Source: Pseudomonadota bacterium
GTDB taxonomy: Bacteria > Myxococcota_A > Polyangia > GCA-2747355
Assembly (NCBI GenBank): GCA_016711215.1
Contig: JADJTL010000002.1
Span: 124,001-188,000 of the forward strand
DNA length: 64,000 nt
Reading direction: 5' to 3'
Shown here: positions 40,964 to 48,954 of the stretch, one piece after another
Layout: each line of letters opens with the position of its first letter
How positions within the stretch are numbered: position 1 is the first letter of the stretch
Made by a program: the position numbers and the translations under genes
The notes under the pieces: model-generated
Databases searched by the model: none
Told to the model about the DNA's origin: nothing
Seen by the model: the letters and a program-made list of their open reading frames with translations, nothing else

Positions 40964-42061
40964 TCAAAGCACCACGTTGAACACGCCTCCGACTATCAAA
41001 ATCCCGATGGCAACGACGCCCGCGAAGGTCACGATGAGCGGCCACTTCAGCACCTTGCGCAGGATGACCATCTCGGGCAGCGAGAGCCCGATGACTGACA
41101 TCATGAACGCCAGCACCGTTCCAAGCGCGGCGCCCTTGCCGAGCAGCGCCTGCACCACGGGAATGATGCCGGCGGCGTTCGAGTACATCGGCACGCCGAT
41201 CAGCACCGCGAGCGGCACGGACCACCAGGCTCCCTTGCCCATGATCGAGGCCATGAAGTCCTGGGGGACGTAGCCGTGGATGCCAGCGCCCACGGCGATG
41301 CCCGCCAGGACGTGGGGCCACACCTTGCCCACGATGTCCTTGACCGCATCGCGGCCGAAGCGAACGCGGTCGCTCCAGCTCAACGCCTCTTCCACGCCGC
41401 CGGAAACGGCCCCCGGGGTCGTCTGGTACACCCAGCCTTCCACCCAGCGCTCGAGGTGCAGCCGTCCGATAACCCAGCCGGACACCATGGCGATCACGAG
41501 CCCGGTGCTCATGTAGAGCGCGGCCACCTTCCAGCCGAACAATCCGAACAGCAGCACGAGCGCGACCTCGTTCACCATCGGCGCCGAGATCAGGAACGAG
41601 AACGTCACACCGAGCGGCACACCGGTGGTCACGAAGCCGATGAAGAGCGGGACCGCAGAGCACGAGCAGAACGGCGTGACGACGCCCAAGAGCGACGCGA
41701 GGACGTTGCCAGCCGTCTCGCGCCTGCCGGCCAGCAGTCGTCGCGTGCGCTCCGGGGTGAAAAACGAGCGCACGACGCCCACGCCGAAGACGACGACGGT
41801 CAGGAGCATCAGCACCTTCGGCGCCTCGAAGATGAAGAACTCGACCGCGGGCGCGAGGTGGCTCCCGGTGGTCAGGGAGAACACGCCGTAGGTGAGCCAC
41901 TTCGCGAGCGCTTCGAGGTTCCGGTAAAGCACCCACCACACCGCGGCCGCCAGCAGCACCAGCAGCATCAGCAGCACGCGGAGCACGACGCTGGGCCGAG
42001 CGGGCAGCGCCTGGGTCGCGGAAAGGGCCGCCTGGGTGGTCGGCTGTTCCATCGTCGTCAT
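40964..42061 (-). CDS. ArsP/DUF318-type permease
   Basis: A 365-residue polytopic membrane protein with about eight to nine helices. The family signature VTPFCSCSAVPLFIGFVTTGVPLGVTFSFLISAPMVNEVAL is complete, and the second half repeats GVPMYSNAAGIIPVVQALL. ArsP proteins export trivalent organoarsenicals such as methylarsenite, which fits the arsM gene in the same operon; other DUF318 permeases are of unknown substrate. It overlaps the preceding thioredoxin-like ORF by 4 nt. Function as organoarsenical exporter is inference from context. Confidence 0.82.
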   Translation of the reverse strand: MTTMEQPTTQAALSATQALPARPSVVLRVLLMLLVLLAAAVWWVLYRNLEALAKWLTYGVFSLTTGSHLAPAVEFFIFEAPKVLMLLTVVVFGVGVVRSFFTPERTRRLLAGRRETAGNVLASLLGVVTPFCSCSAVPLFIGFVTTGVPLGVTFSFLISAPMVNEVALVLLFGLFGWKVAALYMSTGLVIAMVSGWVIGRLHLERWVEGWVYQTTPGAVSGGVEEALSWSDRVRFGRDAVKDIVGKVWPHVLAGIAVGAGIHGYVPQDFMASIMGKGAWWSVPLAVLIGVPMYSNAAGIIPVVQALLGKGAALGTVLAFMMSVIGLSLPEMVILRKVLKWPLIVTFAGVVAIGILIVGGVFNVVL

Positions 42062-42472
42062 CTGCGCACCAGCGCTTCCTCGACGGCCCGCGAGAGCTCG
42101 GGGAAGTCCACGAAGCCCTCGTGCCGCCAGAGCTCGTTCCCCGCGCCGTCGGCCAAGACGATGAGCGGCCTCGCACGCCTGTGGTATCGGACCGCGAGCT
42201 GTTCGTTGCGTTCGTCCCGGATGTCGAGCAGGTGAACCTCGACAGCAGCTCCGTGCTGGCGCGACGCGCGCTCAATGCTCGGCTTCATCTTCTATCTTCT
42301 TGCACTGCTCGCAGACGCCCATCCCGAAGTCGAAGAGCTTCGGGCGACCGTTGGCCACAGCGACGACGGCTGGAAGCGTGGCACTCCGACGATGAGCGGA
42401 GAACCATGCGCCGCCGGCCGCGAGCACGCTGACCACCGGGAGGAGCCAAAGGCGTCGCGCGGGGGTGCTCAT
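42058..42472 (-). pseudogene. Membrane-anchored thioredoxin-like gene split by a 7-bp duplication
   Basis: ORF one (42472 to 42272) starts MSTPARRLWLLPVVSVLAAG, a membrane anchor, and reaches the active site GVCEQCKK before stopping. ORF two (42288 to 42058) continues MKPSIERASRQHGAAVEVHLLDIRD and carries the cis-Pro loop (ARPLIVLADGAGNELWRHEGF). At the join AGAAGAT is present twice in tandem; removing one copy restores CEQCKKMKPSIER, the expected thioredoxin sequence. Both ends keep 4-nt overlaps with neighbours, so the whole was once one cistron. It is either a true mutation, with the second ORF perhaps translated by reinitiation at ATG 42288, or an assembly error. Confidence 0.75.
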
Positions 42473-43266
42473 CGCAGCGGCTTGGTCCCCTCTATGGTCG
42501 CGGAGACGACGTACTTCTCGGCGCCGGACCCGGGGAACCAGTCGCGGATGACCGCGCGGCTCTCCTCCTTGCGATCGACCCGGACCTGGTCGAAGCCGAC
42601 CGCCTTCAGGATCTCCCGCACCTTCTCCGCGGGCACAGCCCCGGAGATGCAGCCCGTGAGTGCCTTGACGTTTCGCGCCAGCTCCTCGGGGATCGGTGCC
42701 GTGGCGATGATGTCCGAGATGGCCAGGCGACCACCGGGCTTGAGCACCCGGAAGGCCTCGCCGAAGACCGCCTCCTTGTCCGGGGACAGGTTGATGACGC
42801 AGTTCGACAGGACGACGTCGATCTCGCCGTCCGCTACGGGCAGGTGCTCGATCTCCCCGAGCCGGAACTCGACGTTTGGCACCTCTGCCTTGCGGGCGTT
42901 GGCACGCGCCTTCTGCACCATCTCAGGCGTCATGTCGACGCCGATGACGCGACCCCTGGCGCCGACCTTCTTCGCCGCCAGGAAGCAGTCGAAGCCGCCG
43001 CCTGCTCCGAGGTCGAGAACCGTCTCGCCCGCGCGCAGGGCGGCGATGGCCTGCGGGTTACCGCACCCGAGCCCCAGGTTGGCGCCCTCGGGAACGTTGG
43101 CGAGTTCCTCGGGAGAGTAGCCGAGCGCGAGGCTCGCATTCGGCGCGGGCGCGCAGCAGCCCGGCGAGCAGCAGGAGCTCGAGCTTTCCTTGGCGACCTC
43201 TCCGTATTGGTCACGCACGGCGGCGCGCAGCTTGTCGTGTTTCTCGTCGTGGGTCTTCTTGCTCAT
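42469..43266 (-). CDS. arsM: Arsenite S-adenosylmethionine methyltransferase ArsM
   Basis: A 265-residue enzyme that methylates As(III) with SAM. N-terminal YGEVAKESSSSCCSPGCC is Cys-rich, and ANLGLGCGNPQAIAALRAGETVLDLGAGGGFDCFLAAKKVG holds the SAM motif. The conserved arsenic-binding cysteines lie in SNCVINLSPDK and LTGCISGAV. It overlaps arsC by 4 nt (ATGA) and the next cistron by 4 nt. Methylated arsenic products may be exported by the ArsP-like permease in the same operon. Confidence 0.95.
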   Translation of the reverse strand: MSKKTHDEKHDKLRAAVRDQYGEVAKESSSSCCSPGCCAPAPNASLALGYSPEELANVPEGANLGLGCGNPQAIAALRAGETVLDLGAGGGFDCFLAAKKVGARGRVIGVDMTPEMVQKARANARKAEVPNVEFRLGEIEHLPVADGEIDVVLSNCVINLSPDKEAVFGEAFRVLKPGGRLAISDIIATAPIPEELARNVKALTGCISGAVPAEKVREILKAVGFDQVRVDRKEESRAVIRDWFPGSGAEKYVVSATIEGTKPLR

Positions 43267-43688
43267 CGTGAGTCACCTCGCCGGCCGGCGTCAGCCGCCA
43301 GGCAATTGACCCTGTGCTGCAGCTCGGTGCGCACTTCCCGGAACGCGGCGAGACGTGCGGCCTCGGACCCCGTGACCGCCGCGGGGTCGGGCAGCCCCCA
43401 GTGAAGCCTCTCGGCCTTGCCGAGGAAGAGCGGACACTCCTCCTCGCCACAGAGGGTGATGACGGTGTCGACCTCAACGGCCGCAATCTCGGCCACGGCC
43501 TTCGAGCGGTGAGCGGAGATGTCGATGCCGATCTCTTTCAAAACGGCGATGGCCTCGGGGCGGACGTTGGTCGGGCGAGAGCCCGCCGACCACACCTTCA
43601 CCTCGGGAGGCAAGCGCGCCCGGGCGATGCCCTCGGCCATCTGGCTGCGCGCCGAGTTGGCCACGCAGAGGAAGAGGACGCCCTTCAT
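43263..43688 (-). CDS. arsC: Arsenate reductase ArsC (thioredoxin-coupled)
   Basis: A 141-residue low-molecular-weight phosphatase-like arsenate reductase. The P-loop is FLCVANSARSQMAEG with nucleophile Cys8; Cys80 and Cys85 (TLCGEEECP) form the resolving disulfide chain, and LPDPAAVTGSEAARLAAFREVR has the general-acid Asp. ATG 43688 overlaps the acr3 stop by 4 nt. It reduces As(V) to As(III) for Acr3 export or ArsM methylation and needs thioredoxin, several of which are encoded downstream. Confidence 0.95.
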   Translation of the reverse strand: MKGVLFLCVANSARSQMAEGIARARLPPEVKVWSAGSRPTNVRPEAIAVLKEIGIDISAHRSKAVAEIAAVEVDTVITLCGEEECPLFLGKAERLHWGLPDPAAVTGSEAARLAAFREVRTELQHRVNCLAADAGRRGDSR

Positions 43689-44779
43689 CGCGCCACCTCC
43701 TGCCTGCCGTAGTACTTGCGACCGAGCCAGAGCGCGACGTTGACGAGCCCGATCATCACGGGCACCTCGACCAGGGGTCCGATGACGGCGGCGAAGGCCG
43801 CGCCGTGGCCAATCGTGAAGGTCGCGACCGCCACCGCGATGGCCAGCTCGAAGTTGTTCGACGCCGCGGTGAACGAGAGCGTCGTCGCCTGGCCGTAGGT
43901 CGCCCCGACCTTCTTCGAGAGGAAGAAGGACACCAGGAACATCACCACGAAGTAGATGAGCAGCGGGATGGCGATGCGGAGCACGTCGAGCGGCAGCTCG
44001 ACGATCTTCTCGCCCTTGAGCGAGAACATCACCACGATGGTGAAGAGCAGCGCCACCAGCGTGATCGGGCTGATCTTCGGAATGAACTTGGTGTGGTACC
44101 AGTCCTTGCTCTGCGCCTTGATGAGCGAGAACCGCGTCATGAGCCCGGCCAAGAACGGAACGCCGAGGTAGATGGAGACGCTCTTCGCGATCTCGCCGAT
44201 GGTGATGTGGACCGCCACGCCCTGGAGGCCGAACCAGGTCGGCAACACGGTGATGAAGACGTAGGCGTAGACCGAGAAGAAGAGCACCTGGAAAATCGAG
44301 TTGAACGCGACCAGCCCGGCGCAGTACTCGGAGTTGCCCTTGGCGAGGTCGTTCCAGACGATGACCATCGCGATGCAGCGGGCGAGGCCGATCATGATCA
44401 GGCCGACCATGTACTCGGGCTTGTCGTGCAGGAAGACGACGGCCAGGCTGAACATCAGGATCGGGCCGATGACCCAGTTCTGGACGAGCGAGAGCCCCAG
44501 GACCTTGGGGTTGCGGAAGACCGGCCCCATCTCCTCGTAGCGAACCTTCGCCAGCGGCGGGTACATCATCAGGATGAGCCCGATGGCGATGGGCATGTTC
44601 GTCGTACCGACGTTGAAGTGGTTGATGAAGGGCACGACGCCCGGCACGAGGTAGCCGGCGCCGACCCCGGTCGCCATGGCGGCGAAGATCCACAGCGTGA
44701 GGTACCGGTCCAGGAAGGACAGGCGCTTCGCGACGTGCTCGGCGTGGGCGCCGGCTGCGGCAGCGGACTCGGCGCTCAT
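43685..44779 (-). CDS. acr3: Arsenite efflux transporter Acr3
   Basis: A 364-residue, ten-helix bile-acid/sodium symporter-fold transporter exporting As(III). Hallmarks are NVGTTNMPIAIGLILMMYPPLAKVRYEE, the conserved Cys in LARCIAMVIVWNDLAKGNSEYCAGLVAFNS, and FTAASNNFELAIAVAVATFTIGHGAAFA. ATG 44779 overlaps the arsR stop by 4 nt, so its expression follows ArsR. The 21 residues of open frame upstream belong to the arsR region. Confidence 0.96.
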   Translation of the reverse strand: MSAESAAAAGAHAEHVAKRLSFLDRYLTLWIFAAMATGVGAGYLVPGVVPFINHFNVGTTNMPIAIGLILMMYPPLAKVRYEEMGPVFRNPKVLGLSLVQNWVIGPILMFSLAVVFLHDKPEYMVGLIMIGLARCIAMVIVWNDLAKGNSEYCAGLVAFNSIFQVLFFSVYAYVFITVLPTWFGLQGVAVHITIGEIAKSVSIYLGVPFLAGLMTRFSLIKAQSKDWYHTKFIPKISPITLVALLFTIVVMFSLKGEKIVELPLDVLRIAIPLLIYFVVMFLVSFFLSKKVGATYGQATTLSFTAASNNFELAIAVAVATFTIGHGAAFAAVIGPLVEVPVMIGLVNVALWLGRKYYGRQEVAR

Positions 44780-45204
44780 CGGGTGACGCTTTCTGGCGGC
44801 GCTCGCCGCACCCTCTTCGTTGTCTTCTTCGCGGTAGCGCACACGCTGCCCTGGGCGCAGAGCGCAGCGCGGTTCTTGGCCTCCAGCGACGCGTGCAGTT
44901 TGGCGAGCAACAGGATGGCATCCGGCCGCTTGGCCAAGCTCGCCTGGAGAAGCTCGAGGTGCTCACGCGCCATCGCGTCCTCGACTGGACGGAGTGCGTA
45001 GTACGACCAAAGCCCATCTTTGCGGTCGGTGACCAGGTCGGCGTGCCGCAGCGTGGAGAGGTGCCGCGACGCTTTCGACTGCGTGATCTCGAGCGCCGCC
45101 ATGATGTCGCAAACGCACAGCTCCCGGTGGTTGAACAGGAGCCACAGCATCTTGAGCCGAGCCTCCTCGGCGAGAACCTTGAAGAACTGAGCGGCGTCTC
45201 TCAC
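44776..45204 (-). CDS. arsR: ArsR-family arsenic-responsive repressor
   Basis: A 142-residue winged-helix repressor from GTG 45204, selected because GGAGG lies 5 nt upstream. It has AAQFFKVLAEEARLKMLWLLF, the metalloid-binding ELCVCDIMAALEI (Cys30, Cys32) and the recognition helix TQSKASRHLSTLRHADLV. A C-terminal Cys pair (AALCAQGSVC) may add to metal sensing. It is the first gene of the operon and a dyad operator lies 25 bp upstream. Arsenite binding should release repression. Confidence 0.95.
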   Translation of the reverse strand: MRDAAQFFKVLAEEARLKMLWLLFNHRELCVCDIMAALEITQSKASRHLSTLRHADLVTDRKDGLWSYYALRPVEDAMAREHLELLQASLAKRPDAILLLAKLHASLEAKNRAALCAQGSVCATAKKTTKRVRRAPPESVTR

Positions 45205-45228
45205 GGGCACCTCCACGTGGGCGTTCTG

Positions 45229-45257
45229 CGTATAGCCGGTTATACGGATGTTGTCAC
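45229..45257 (-). promoter_or_regulatory. arsR promoter with overlapping dyad operator
   Basis: On the minus strand, -35 GTGACA (45257-45252), 17 bp, -10 TATACG (45234-45229). Plus-strand CGTATA-GCCGGT-TATACG (45229-45246) is an 18-bp near-perfect dyad covering the spacer and -10. ArsR operators have this geometry, so autoregulation is expected. Confidence 0.7.
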
Positions 45258-45289
45258 GCTCTCGGACCCTCTCGTGTAGCAAGCAAGTG

Positions 45290-45370
45290 AGCTCGGACCA
45301 GACCCGGGTTGATGCTTTCCGGAGGCTTGCCGCGCCTGTGAGCTCGGACCAGACCCGGGTTGATGCTTTC
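45290..45370. repeat. REP-like array 5 (3' side of RAYT copy B)
   Basis: Two 51-bp units (GAGCTCGGACCAGACCCGGG followed by TTGATGCTTTCCGGAGGCTTGCCGCGCC) with cores at 45302-45313 and 45353-45364. The array begins only about 35 bp from the arsR promoter. The 45370-45593 remainder is RAYT 3' flank. Confidence 0.8.
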
Positions 45371-45593
45371 CGGAGGCTTGCCGCGCCGGTGCAGAGCGTG
45401 TGCGCAGCGCGAAGGTGCGTGCGACAGGGGCCAGATTCGGGACGCAATATGTCCAGGACGGCGTCCGCCGAGGCCGCTTTCGACGCGTGGAGGCGGCGCC
45501 TTTTGCACGCTTGAACGCAGCTAGCCCATCTCAGCGTGGCGAGGCGCGAGGCACGAGGGCAGCGGGGAGCGCGCGGGCCGGGTGGACTCGGCC

Positions 45594-46489
45594 TCAGGGC
45601 GCCTGGGCGCAGCACGCGCCGGCGTACAGCCGCAGCGCGTAGGTGCCGAAGGGAAAGGTTGCGCCCCGGTCGCCCTCGCGCCAGCGCAGCCAAGCATCGC
45701 GGTAGCCCGCGACGAAATCGCGCAGGCGTTGCAGCGCTTCGATGCGCGCCCACTTGTTCCCACCGGCCACCCGGGGACTCATTTGACGCCTTGGCTCCGG
45801 CCGGCGCGGCGCGTCGAAGGCCGACTGCTGCAGCACCGCCCGGCGGCCCAGCACGCCCCTGCCCTCCACGCGGCGCTGCTCTGCAAGCGCGAGTTCGCGC
45901 GCGGCGACCGCGTCCTCAGTAGCGCGACGTACTGCGCCGCCGGCAGCGCCGCGTACGCTGGCAGCGGGGCTACCGTCAAACTGGCCTCTGCTGGCAGCGG
46001 CCCCGCTCACGGAAGAAGCGCTTCGGCCGCTTGAAAGACTCGGCGCGCCCGATCCGCGCCGGCCGGCTGATCAGCCCCGGCCAGTAATGGTGCTCTGTCA
46101 CCAGGCCCGCTGCCACCGGGTTGGTCAGCGTGTAGACGACCTTGGCGAGCTGGGCCTCGCCATCGACCAGGCACCACCGACGGCGGCTCGCTCGCCCAGA
46201 GGTTCTCCCAGCGTCCCCAGTGCGCGTTGAGGCACTTCGCCGTGAATTCGAAGAGCCAGCGGAAGAACTCCGGCCGCGTTCCGCGGACGTCGGTGATCAC
46301 GAGATGCAGGTGATTGGAGAGCACGCAGAAGGCGTGCACCCGCACGCCATAGCGTTCGGCCGCCACCGCCAGGCAGTAGCCGATGATGCCGTTGACCGCG
46401 CCCGACGGCCGCAGCAGAAACTGCCGCTGCGCGCAGCGGCGCGTCACCATCACCGTCTCTCCAGCGATCACAGGCCGCGGCAGGCTCAT
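45594..46489 (-). pseudogene. RAYT copy B, frameshifted
   Basis: Starts MSLPRPVIAGETVMV at ATG 46489 and retains HLHLVI. A 2-bp deletion near 46171 breaks the frame after EPPSVV. A G5 to G4 deletion near 46005 is shared with copy C, and a third 1-bp deletion lies near 45915. Total length is 896 bp against 900 bp in intact copy A, exactly accounting for the losses. It cannot make active transposase but could be mobilised in trans by copy A. Confidence 0.88.
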
Positions 46490-46622
46490 CCGGCCCCGGG
46501 ACGTCTGCAGACCACGTGCCCATCACCCCGTTGCCTAATCCCGCGAGGTTAGCCCTTCGCGCTGCGCCTTCCGTCCGAACGTCGGATCGGCCCCGCCGGT
46601 ACACCGGCCGCCCGTCGCTGCT

Positions 46623-46690
46623 CCCGAGCTCGGACCAGACCCGGGTTGATGCTTTCCGGAGGCTTGCCGCGCCGGTGCAGAGCGTGTGCG
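46623..46690. repeat. REP-like core 6 between copies B and C
   Basis: A single unit identical to array 5 (core ACCCGGGTTGAT at 46639-46650). It is 3' of copy C and 5' of copy B, created by the tandem duplication. The rest of 46490-46879 is RAYT leader and 3' flank with no separate gene. Confidence 0.8.
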
Positions 46691-46879
46691 CAGCGCGAAG
46701 GTGCGTGCGACAGGGGCCAGATTCGGGACGCAATATGTCCAGGACGGCGTCCGCCGAGGCTGCTTTCGACGCGTGGAGGCGGCGCCTTTTGCACGCCTGA
46801 ACGCAGCTAGCCCATCTCAGCGTGGCGAGGCGCGAGGCACGAGGGCAGCGGGGAGCGCGCGGGCCGGGTGGACTCGGCC

Positions 46880-47778
46880 TCAGGGCGCCTGGGCGCAGCA
46901 CGCGCCGGCGTACAGCCGCAGCGCGTAGGTGCCGAAGGGAAAGGTTGCGCCCCGGTCGCCCTCGCGCCAGCGCAGCCAAGCATCGCGGTAGCCCGCGACG
47001 AAATCGCGCAGGCGTTGCAGCGCTTCGATGCGCGTTCACTTGTTCCCACCGGCCACCCGGGGACTCATTTGACGCCTTGGCTCCGGCCGGCGCGGCGCGT
47101 CGAAGGCCGACTGCTGCAGCACCGCCCGGCGGCCCAGCACGCCCCTGCCCTCCACGCGGCGCTGCTCTGCAAGCGCGAGTTCGCGCGCGGCGACCGCGTC
47201 CCTCAGTAGCGCGACGTACTGCGCCGCCGGCAGCGCCGCGTACGCTGGCAGCGGGGCTACCGTCAAACTGGCCTCTGCTGGCAGCGGCCCCGCTCACGGA
47301 AGAAGCGCTTCGGCCGCTTGAAAGACTCGGCGCGCCCGATCCGCGCCGGCCGGCTGATCAGCCCCGGCCAGTAATGGTGCTCTGTCACCAGGCCCGCTGC
47401 CACCGGGTTGGTCAGCGTGTAGACGACCTTGGCGAGCTGGCCCTCGCCATCGACCAGGCGCACCACCGACGGGGGCTCGCTCGCCCAGAGGTTCTCCCAG
47501 CGTCCCCAGTGCGCGTTGAGGCACTTCGCCGTGAATTCGAAGAGCCAGCGGAAGAACTCCGGCCGCGTTCCGCGGACGTCGGTGATCACGAGATGCAGGT
47601 GATTGGAGAGCACGCAGAAGGCGTGCACCCGCACGCCATAGCGTTCGGCCGCCACCGCCAGGCAGTAGCCGATGATGCCGTTGACCGCGCCCGACGGCCG
47701 CAGCAGAAACTGCCGCTGCGCGCAGCGGCGCGTCACCATCACCGTCTCTCCAGCGATCACAGGCCGCGGCAGGCTCAT
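46880..47778 (-). pseudogene. RAYT copy C, frameshifted with nonsense codon
   Basis: From ATG 47778 the first 165 residues, including HLHLVI, the catalytic Tyr in VVYTLTNPV and RFFRERG, are intact. Then G4 in place of G5 near 47293 shifts the frame, and further on the Trp codon after VAGGNK has become TGA (near 47040). Length is 899 bp, one less than copy A. The shared deletion with copy B shows that inactivation came before the duplication. Confidence 0.88.
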
Positions 47779-47944
47779 CCGGCCCCGGGACGTCTGCAGA
47801 CCACGTGCCCATCACCCCGTTGCCTAATCCCGCGAGGTAAGCCCTTCGCGCTGCGCCTTCCGTCCGAACGTCGGATCGGCCCCGCCGGTACACCGGCCGC
47901 CCGTCGCTGCTCCGGCGCTATCCGCGCGACCAGGGCGCGTCGCA

Positions 47945-48132
47945 CGGGGCGTCGTGGGTTCGCCCGGCGACCCCGATCATCAACCCGGGTTGGGGCTGCT
48001 GTGGGTTCGCCCGGCGACCCCGATCATCAACCCGGGTTGGGGCTGCTCTGGGGGTTGGGGCTGCTCTGGCACGGGGCGTCGTGGGTTCGCCCGGCGACCC
48101 CGATCATCAACCCGGGTTGGGGCTGCTCTGCC
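47945..48132. repeat. REP-like array 7 (5' side of RAYT copy C)
   Basis: Three exact ATCAACCCGGGT cores start at 47979, 48026 and 48106, in units beginning GTGGGTTCGCCCGGCGACCC and ending TTGGGGCTGCTCTG. CCCC...GGGG arms enclose each inner palindrome. The array abuts the truncated IS91 gene. The rest of 47779-48132 is RAYT leader. Confidence 0.85.
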
Positions 48133-48746
48133 TGAGGCGCGCGATACGCTACGGCCTACGGCCGCCGCTATCGCAAAAGCGCCTCAGCCTGACCCCGGAT
48201 GCAAAGGTGCGCCTCAAGCTACGTAAACCGTTAGCCAGCGGCCGAACCGATTTGCTGTTCGAACCGGTCTCTTTCTTGCGCCGTCTTGCCGCTGCTATTC
48301 CCCGGCCCAGGCAAAACATGTTGCGCTTCCATGGACTCTTCGCGCCCAATGCGCGCGCTCGGACTGCTGTCGCTGCCTTGGTGGACAGCCAGCAGCGACC
48401 GTCCCTGCAGCAGCAACCCGGCGCAGTCCCGCTAGCCTTGGCGGGCAACGCTGTCCAAACGGATGATCCCAAACCCGTACCCAAGCCCTATCGCCGGCCT
48501 TGGGCTGAGCTGCTTGCCCACGTTCTTGACCACGACGTTCTCTGCTGCCCCCGCTGCGGTGACCGAATGGTTCCAGTGCAAACCGTCAAGGACCCCGCCG
48601 TTATCCAAACCATCCTCTCTCACCTCGGCCTGCCCGCCACTGTTCCGACGACCTCCTCGTCGCGCGGACCTCCCCAGCAGGCCTTCGACTTCGACCAGAG
48701 TCCCGACGACGAGATCTTCGATATCCCCTTCGCCACCGACGCCTGA
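48132..48746 (+). pseudogene. IS91-family transposase, C-terminal fragment
   Basis: About 204 residues in frame from the end of REP-like array 7. They match the C-terminal part of IS91/Y2-type transposases: RYGLRPPLSQKRLSLTPD, RTDLLFEPVSFLRRLAAAIPRPRQNMLRFHGLFAPNA, RRPWAELLAHVLDHDVLCCPRCGDRM (zinc-binding CxxC) and VIQTILSHLGLP. The N-terminal half with the catalytic Tyr and HUH motifs is missing, replaced by array 7. It is therefore inactive. Confidence 0.8.
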
Positions 48747-48928
48747 CCGGCGCTCGACCGCGGTGTCATCCGAACCGCTGCGCTCGCACGCCCAACACTC
48801 CTTCTATTTGCTGTAGCCTACAAAACAGTACCCCCCGACAGAAGTCGCCGCTGCCCGATCGCCTCCTCCGACCAGCAGCAACGAATACCTGCCTCGATCG
48901 GTGATTTCCTTGTTTGTTCGTCTTGCTG

Positions 48929-48954
48929 GCAGCGGGCGATCGGCCGCCCGCTGC
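48929..48954. other. Perfect 10-bp-stem hairpin at junction of IS91 remnant and carbamate kinase
   Basis: GCAGCGGGCG (48929-48938), loop ATCGGC, CGCCCGCTGC (48945-48954). IS91-type elements end in hairpin-bearing oriIS sequences downstream of the transposase, so this may mark the element end; alternatively it is chance or part of carbamate kinase. Nothing else is seen in 48747-48928. Confidence 0.35.

Larger units (their letters stand above)
45338..47911. repeat. 1.29-kb tandem duplication carrying RAYT copies B and C
   Basis: Positions 45338-46622 and 46627-47911 are near-identical with an offset of about 1289 bp. Each unit holds one REP-like core, about 220 bp of 3' flank, a frameshifted RAYT and about 110 bp of leader ending in CGTCGCTGCTCC. 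The few differences (2-bp and 1-bp deletions, a GG to AA change) arose after duplication. Confidence 0.85.

Noticed and set aside
44776..45753. A 325-residue ArsR with a long N-terminal extension
   Set aside because: The extension reads through the operator, the REP-like array and RAYT 3' flank; GTG 45204 with GGAGG is the proper start.
46822..48135. A 437-codon plus-strand ORF across RAYT copy C and array 7
   Set aside because: It is antisense to the RAYT pseudogene and runs into tandem repeats; no family similarity.
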